A stretch of DNA of 64,000 nucleotides from JBBIPA01 sp963775935. Its GTDB lineage: Bacteria > Chloroflexota > Dehalococcoidia > GIF9 > UBA5629. The translations under genes and the position numbers were made by a program. Position 1 is the stretch's first letter. Each line of letters opens with the position of its first letter. Below the pieces are notes generated by a model, which was not told the DNA's origin, made no database searches, and saw only the letters and a program-made list of their open reading frames with translations. Shown here one piece after another: positions 61,255 through 64,000 of this stretch. The stretch spans positions 1-64,000 of the forward strand of contig CAVZKR010000003.1 in assembly GCA_963775935.1 (NCBI GenBank), in the 5' to 3' direction.

Positions 61255-63843
61255 TCATCTTTCCTTCCTCTCCATTGCTTTCTTCTTCAACTCATATAAC
61301 TTAGTAATCGCCTCCAACGGAGATAGTGAATCGATATCGAGTTTCTGGAGCTCCTCTACCAATTGGGCATTGTGGTCAAACAATGCCAGTTGCTGCGATA
61401 ACACCTCTTTGGGACGAATAGTCTTCTGCTGCTTCTGGCTCTGGTTATCTTCCAATCCCGCCAGAACCTCCTGGGCACGGTGAATGACCGAGCCGGGGAG
61501 ACCTGCCAGTTGCGCCACGTGAATGCCATAGCTCTTGTCAGCGCCGCCGGGAACCACTTTTCGAAGGAATACAACCTTCCCCCCTTCTTCAGTTACCGCT
61601 ACGTTGAAATTTTTTACCCTGGGCAGGAACTGGGCAAGCTCCACCAGCTCATGGTAATGAGTGGCAAACAGCGTCTTTGCCCTGAGCCTGGGATTATTAT
61701 GGATAAACTCCACCACTGCCCAGGCGATGGAAAGACCATCATAGGTACTCGTCCCCCTGCCTACCTCATCCAGGATAATAAACGACCTAGAAGTAGCATT
61801 ATTTAAGATGTTGGCAGTCTCTACCATCTCTACCATGAACGTCGACTGCCCCGCGGCCAGGTCCTCCTGAGCGCCAATCCTGGTAAAAATGCGGTCGACG
61901 ATGCCAATGCTCGCCGACCCAACAGGGACAAAACTGCCAATCTGCGCCAGCAGTATAATCAATGCCACCTGCTTGAGATAGGTGGACTTCCCCGACATAT
62001 TCGGCCCAGTGAGGATAACAAGCTGCATATCATCATTGCAGAGATAAGTATCATTGGGCACAAAACCATCAATGTCAGGGCTCCTCTCCACCATGGGATG
62101 ACGCCCGTTCTTAATTGAGATAACGGCACTATCATTAAGCTCGGGTTTCACATAGCCATATCTCACCGCCACCTCTGCCAGACAGGACACGGCATCTATC
62201 TCCGCCAGGACTCTTGCCGATGCCAGAATATGTTCGCCGCCAGCAGCTATCTGCTGGCATACCTGCTTGAATAGAGCTGCCTCCAGCTCCAGAATCCGTT
62301 CCTGGGCATTGAGAATAACCGATTCATATTCTTTAAGCTCCGGAGTATAGAAACGCTCTCCATTGGTCAGCGTTTGCTTCCGAATATAGCTGTCAGGTAC
62401 CAGATTAAGATTAGACTTCGATATTTCTATATAGTAGCCGAATACCCGATTATACCCCACCCTCAGGGACTTTATACCGGTCTTTTCCTTCTCCTGCCTC
62501 TCCAGATTTGCCAGATACGTTTTAGCCTGAGAAGACGCCTGCCGTAAATTATCCAACTCGTCGGAAAAACCAGGCTTGATGACACCGCCGCGCTCCACCG
62601 TAGCGCCCGGCTCCTCTGCAATAGCCTGCCCGATGAGGGTAACCACATCGGGACAGGGCTTCAGACCGGTTCTTAAAGAAGCAGGAGCGTTGTTCTCTTC
62701 CAGCACTTTCTTCACTTCAGCCAGTTTCTCCAGGCTGGAACGCAGTGCTAGCAAATCCCGGGGAATAGCGATAGCGCTCCGCACCCGGTTAATCAATCGC
62801 TCTAAATCGGCTATCTCGCCGAGCAAGGAGATGACCTGTTGCCGGACCAGGTTATTCTGGTAAAGCCAGGCAATAATTTCCTGTCGATTATTCAATTGTT
62901 TTATGTCAAGTAATGGCTGCCCCAGCCACTTCTTCAGCAGCCTGCCTCCCATCGCTGTTTTTGTTACATCGATGATCGAAAGCAAAGAATGAGATGAGGT
63001 TCCCCAGCGAGCGCTGGCGAATAGCTCCAGATTACGCCTGGTCTGGGCATCAATGGTCATGAAAGCGTCAGTCGAATAGGTAGCCAACCTGTCTATCTGC
63101 CCCAGGACTGACTTCTGCGTCTCGCTGATATAATGAATAACTGCACCCGCAGCCTGTATCGCCAGTGGTAACTGCGCGCAGCCATACCCCTCCAGCGAAG
63201 CAACCTTGAAATGGTCCAGCAGCGTTTGCCGGGCATTTTCCAGGTCAAACCAATATTCATCGAGCCTGGTGGTCGGAATCGACCCGACGAACGGAGCAGC
63301 ATCCAATTCCTGAGGCAAAAGCAGCTCCGCTGGTTGAAGTCGTTCCAGCTCATCAGCAATCTGAAGTGATGACACATGGGTAGTGGCAAACTCCCCTGTG
63401 GTAATATCCACATACGCTATACCCGCCTTATCGCCCTCGATAATCAGGCTCACCAGGTAGTTATTCTTCTTGTCTACCAGCAGCCCCGGTTCCACTACCG
63501 TTCCCGGTGTCACCACCCGGATAACGTCACGTTCCACCAATCCTTTGCCCGGCGGGGTTAATTGTTCACAGATAGCAACTTTGTACCCTCTGTTGATAAG
63601 CCTGGCAAGGTAATTATCTACCGCATGGTATGGGATTCCGGCCATGGGTATCCGTTGTCCCTTGCCCATTTCCCGCGAGGTCAGGGTGATTTCCAGTTCC
63701 CGGGCAGTGGTTTTGGCATCCTCATCGAACGTCTCGTAAAAATCACCAAGACGGAAAAAGACTATCGCCTGCGGATAGTGCTGCTTGACCTTAAGATATT
63801 GCCTTCTCAGCGGAGTTAGCGACATATCCCCCCTAGAATCCAA
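61255..63843 (-). CDS. mutS: DNA mismatch repair protein MutS
   Basis: MutS finds mismatches. The 862-residue protein has the mismatch-reading F-x-E in RLGDFYETFDEDA, Walker A ILTGPNMSGKSTYLKQVA, Walker B IILDEVGRGTSTYDGL and the C-terminal helices. Length is that of MutS1. The ATG at 63843 is preceded by GGGGGGATATGTC-type sequence within its own first codons; the start codon was kept because the family start (SLTPLRRQYLKVKQ) follows closely. Confidence 0.96.
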   Translation of the reverse strand: MDSRGDMSLTPLRRQYLKVKQHYPQAIVFFRLGDFYETFDEDAKTTARELEITLTSREMGKGQRIPMAGIPYHAVDNYLARLINRGYKVAICEQLTPPGKGLVERDVIRVVTPGTVVEPGLLVDKKNNYLVSLIIEGDKAGIAYVDITTGEFATTHVSSLQIADELERLQPAELLLPQELDAAPFVGSIPTTRLDEYWFDLENARQTLLDHFKVASLEGYGCAQLPLAIQAAGAVIHYISETQKSVLGQIDRLATYSTDAFMTIDAQTRRNLELFASARWGTSSHSLLSIIDVTKTAMGGRLLKKWLGQPLLDIKQLNNRQEIIAWLYQNNLVRQQVISLLGEIADLERLINRVRSAIAIPRDLLALRSSLEKLAEVKKVLEENNAPASLRTGLKPCPDVVTLIGQAIAEEPGATVERGGVIKPGFSDELDNLRQASSQAKTYLANLERQEKEKTGIKSLRVGYNRVFGYYIEISKSNLNLVPDSYIRKQTLTNGERFYTPELKEYESVILNAQERILELEAALFKQVCQQIAAGGEHILASARVLAEIDAVSCLAEVAVRYGYVKPELNDSAVISIKNGRHPMVERSPDIDGFVPNDTYLCNDDMQLVILTGPNMSGKSTYLKQVALIILLAQIGSFVPVGSASIGIVDRIFTRIGAQEDLAAGQSTFMVEMVETANILNNATSRSFIILDEVGRGTSTYDGLSIAWAVVEFIHNNPRLRAKTLFATHYHELVELAQFLPRVKNFNVAVTEEGGKVVFLRKVVPGGADKSYGIHVAQLAGLPGSVIHRAQEVLAGLEDNQSQKQQKTIRPKEVLSQQLALFDHNAQLVEELQKLDIDSLSPLEAITKLYELKKKAMERKER

Positions 63844-63861
63844 AAGCTAGTCGATCCAAAA

Positions 63862-64000
63862 CTAAACAACAAGACTCAAAGCTGAGGGTAACACGCTGAA
63901 ACGTGCTGGAGCTTCCCCGATCAGGTCGCCATCAGCCTGGATGCATATTTTAACTTTAGAGCGTATCTCTATCTCTTTTACCCGTTTCACCGAGACCTTG
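63862..64000 (-). CDS. diacylglycerol/lipid kinase family protein, C-terminal end (partial)
   Basis: The last 45 residues read from the window edge include IRSKVKICIQADGDLIG, EAPARFSVLPSALSLVV and a TAG at 63862. The Q-x-D-G-E/D-x-x-G...P-x-x-F...L-P-x-A-L pattern is the end of YegS/DagK-type lipid kinases. The rest of the gene is outside the window. Confidence 0.72.
   Translation of the reverse strand, partial: KVSVKRVKEIEIRSKVKICIQADGDLIGEAPARFSVLPSALSLVV

Overview
The window reads as a piece of an anaerobic Dehalococcoidia-like chromosome (phylum Chloroflexota). The 16S rRNA 5' end at the left edge, on the minus strand, resembles that group. The gene content fits: LutA/LutB-type Fe-S proteins, a four-subunit 2-oxoacid:ferredoxin oxidoreductase, EtfBA, an archaeal-size ThiC, SpeD/SpeB, and no aerobic respiration genes. 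Identification is by reading protein motifs; no database search was possible.

Layout. 1-2.5 kb: 16S rRNA and its promoter, then two lut-like Fe-S genes (minus). 2.8-8 kb: a TPP riboswitch with terminator controlling thiC, followed by cinA, speD, speB and an Fe-S protein. 8-9.1 kb: a DUF2780-like protein and an aquaporin. 9.4-14.2 kb: the accessory region. It starts with tRNA-Gln(CTG), which hosts a small integrative element (9414-12349) bounded by 80-bp direct repeats. Each repeat holds the tRNA 5' half plus its promoter. The element carries a tyrosine recombinase broken by an IS5-like insertion, and a small membrane protein. Next come apt, a membrane protein and the C-terminal relic of a second, related integrase. 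14.3-24 kb: HNH protein, type-4 UDG, RNase J, FtsK, SatP, then the repair cluster yebC-ruvC-ruvA and uvrB. 24-32.3 kb: a CocE-type hydrolase, two copies of a MITE-like repeat around a biotinyl protein, recN with a LexA-type box in its promoter, an ACT protein, korDABC and tRNA-Asp. 32.5-44 kb: a TIG-repeat surface protein, prfA-prmC, etfBA, an EF-G paralogue, gatCA, an Lrp-type regulator and an aminotransferase. 44-53 kb: a long minus-strand run fakA, degV, recG (frameshifted), argS, trpS and an inositol-phosphatase family gene, with rpmB divergent. 53-59.6 kb: arginine genes argJ-argB-argD-argG-argH plus rpe. 59.6-64 kb: REP-like hairpins, a Cys-rich ORF, an M23 lipoprotein, mutS and the end of a lipid kinase gene.

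Most of the window is core metabolism and information processing, with DNA repair well represented (UDG, UvrB, RuvA, RuvC, RecN, RecG, MutS).

The most unusual object is the tRNA-Gln element. Joining its two ends as in an excised circle gives one in-frame gene: an N-terminal XRE-type HTH, then the attachment core (tRNA promoter plus tRNA 5' half read as protein), then the tyrosine-recombinase core. Integration therefore cuts the integrase gene at its own attachment site. This recalls the split integrases of SSV-type archaeal viruses, but here it is in a bacterium and rebuilds the 5' rather than the 3' part of a tRNA gene.
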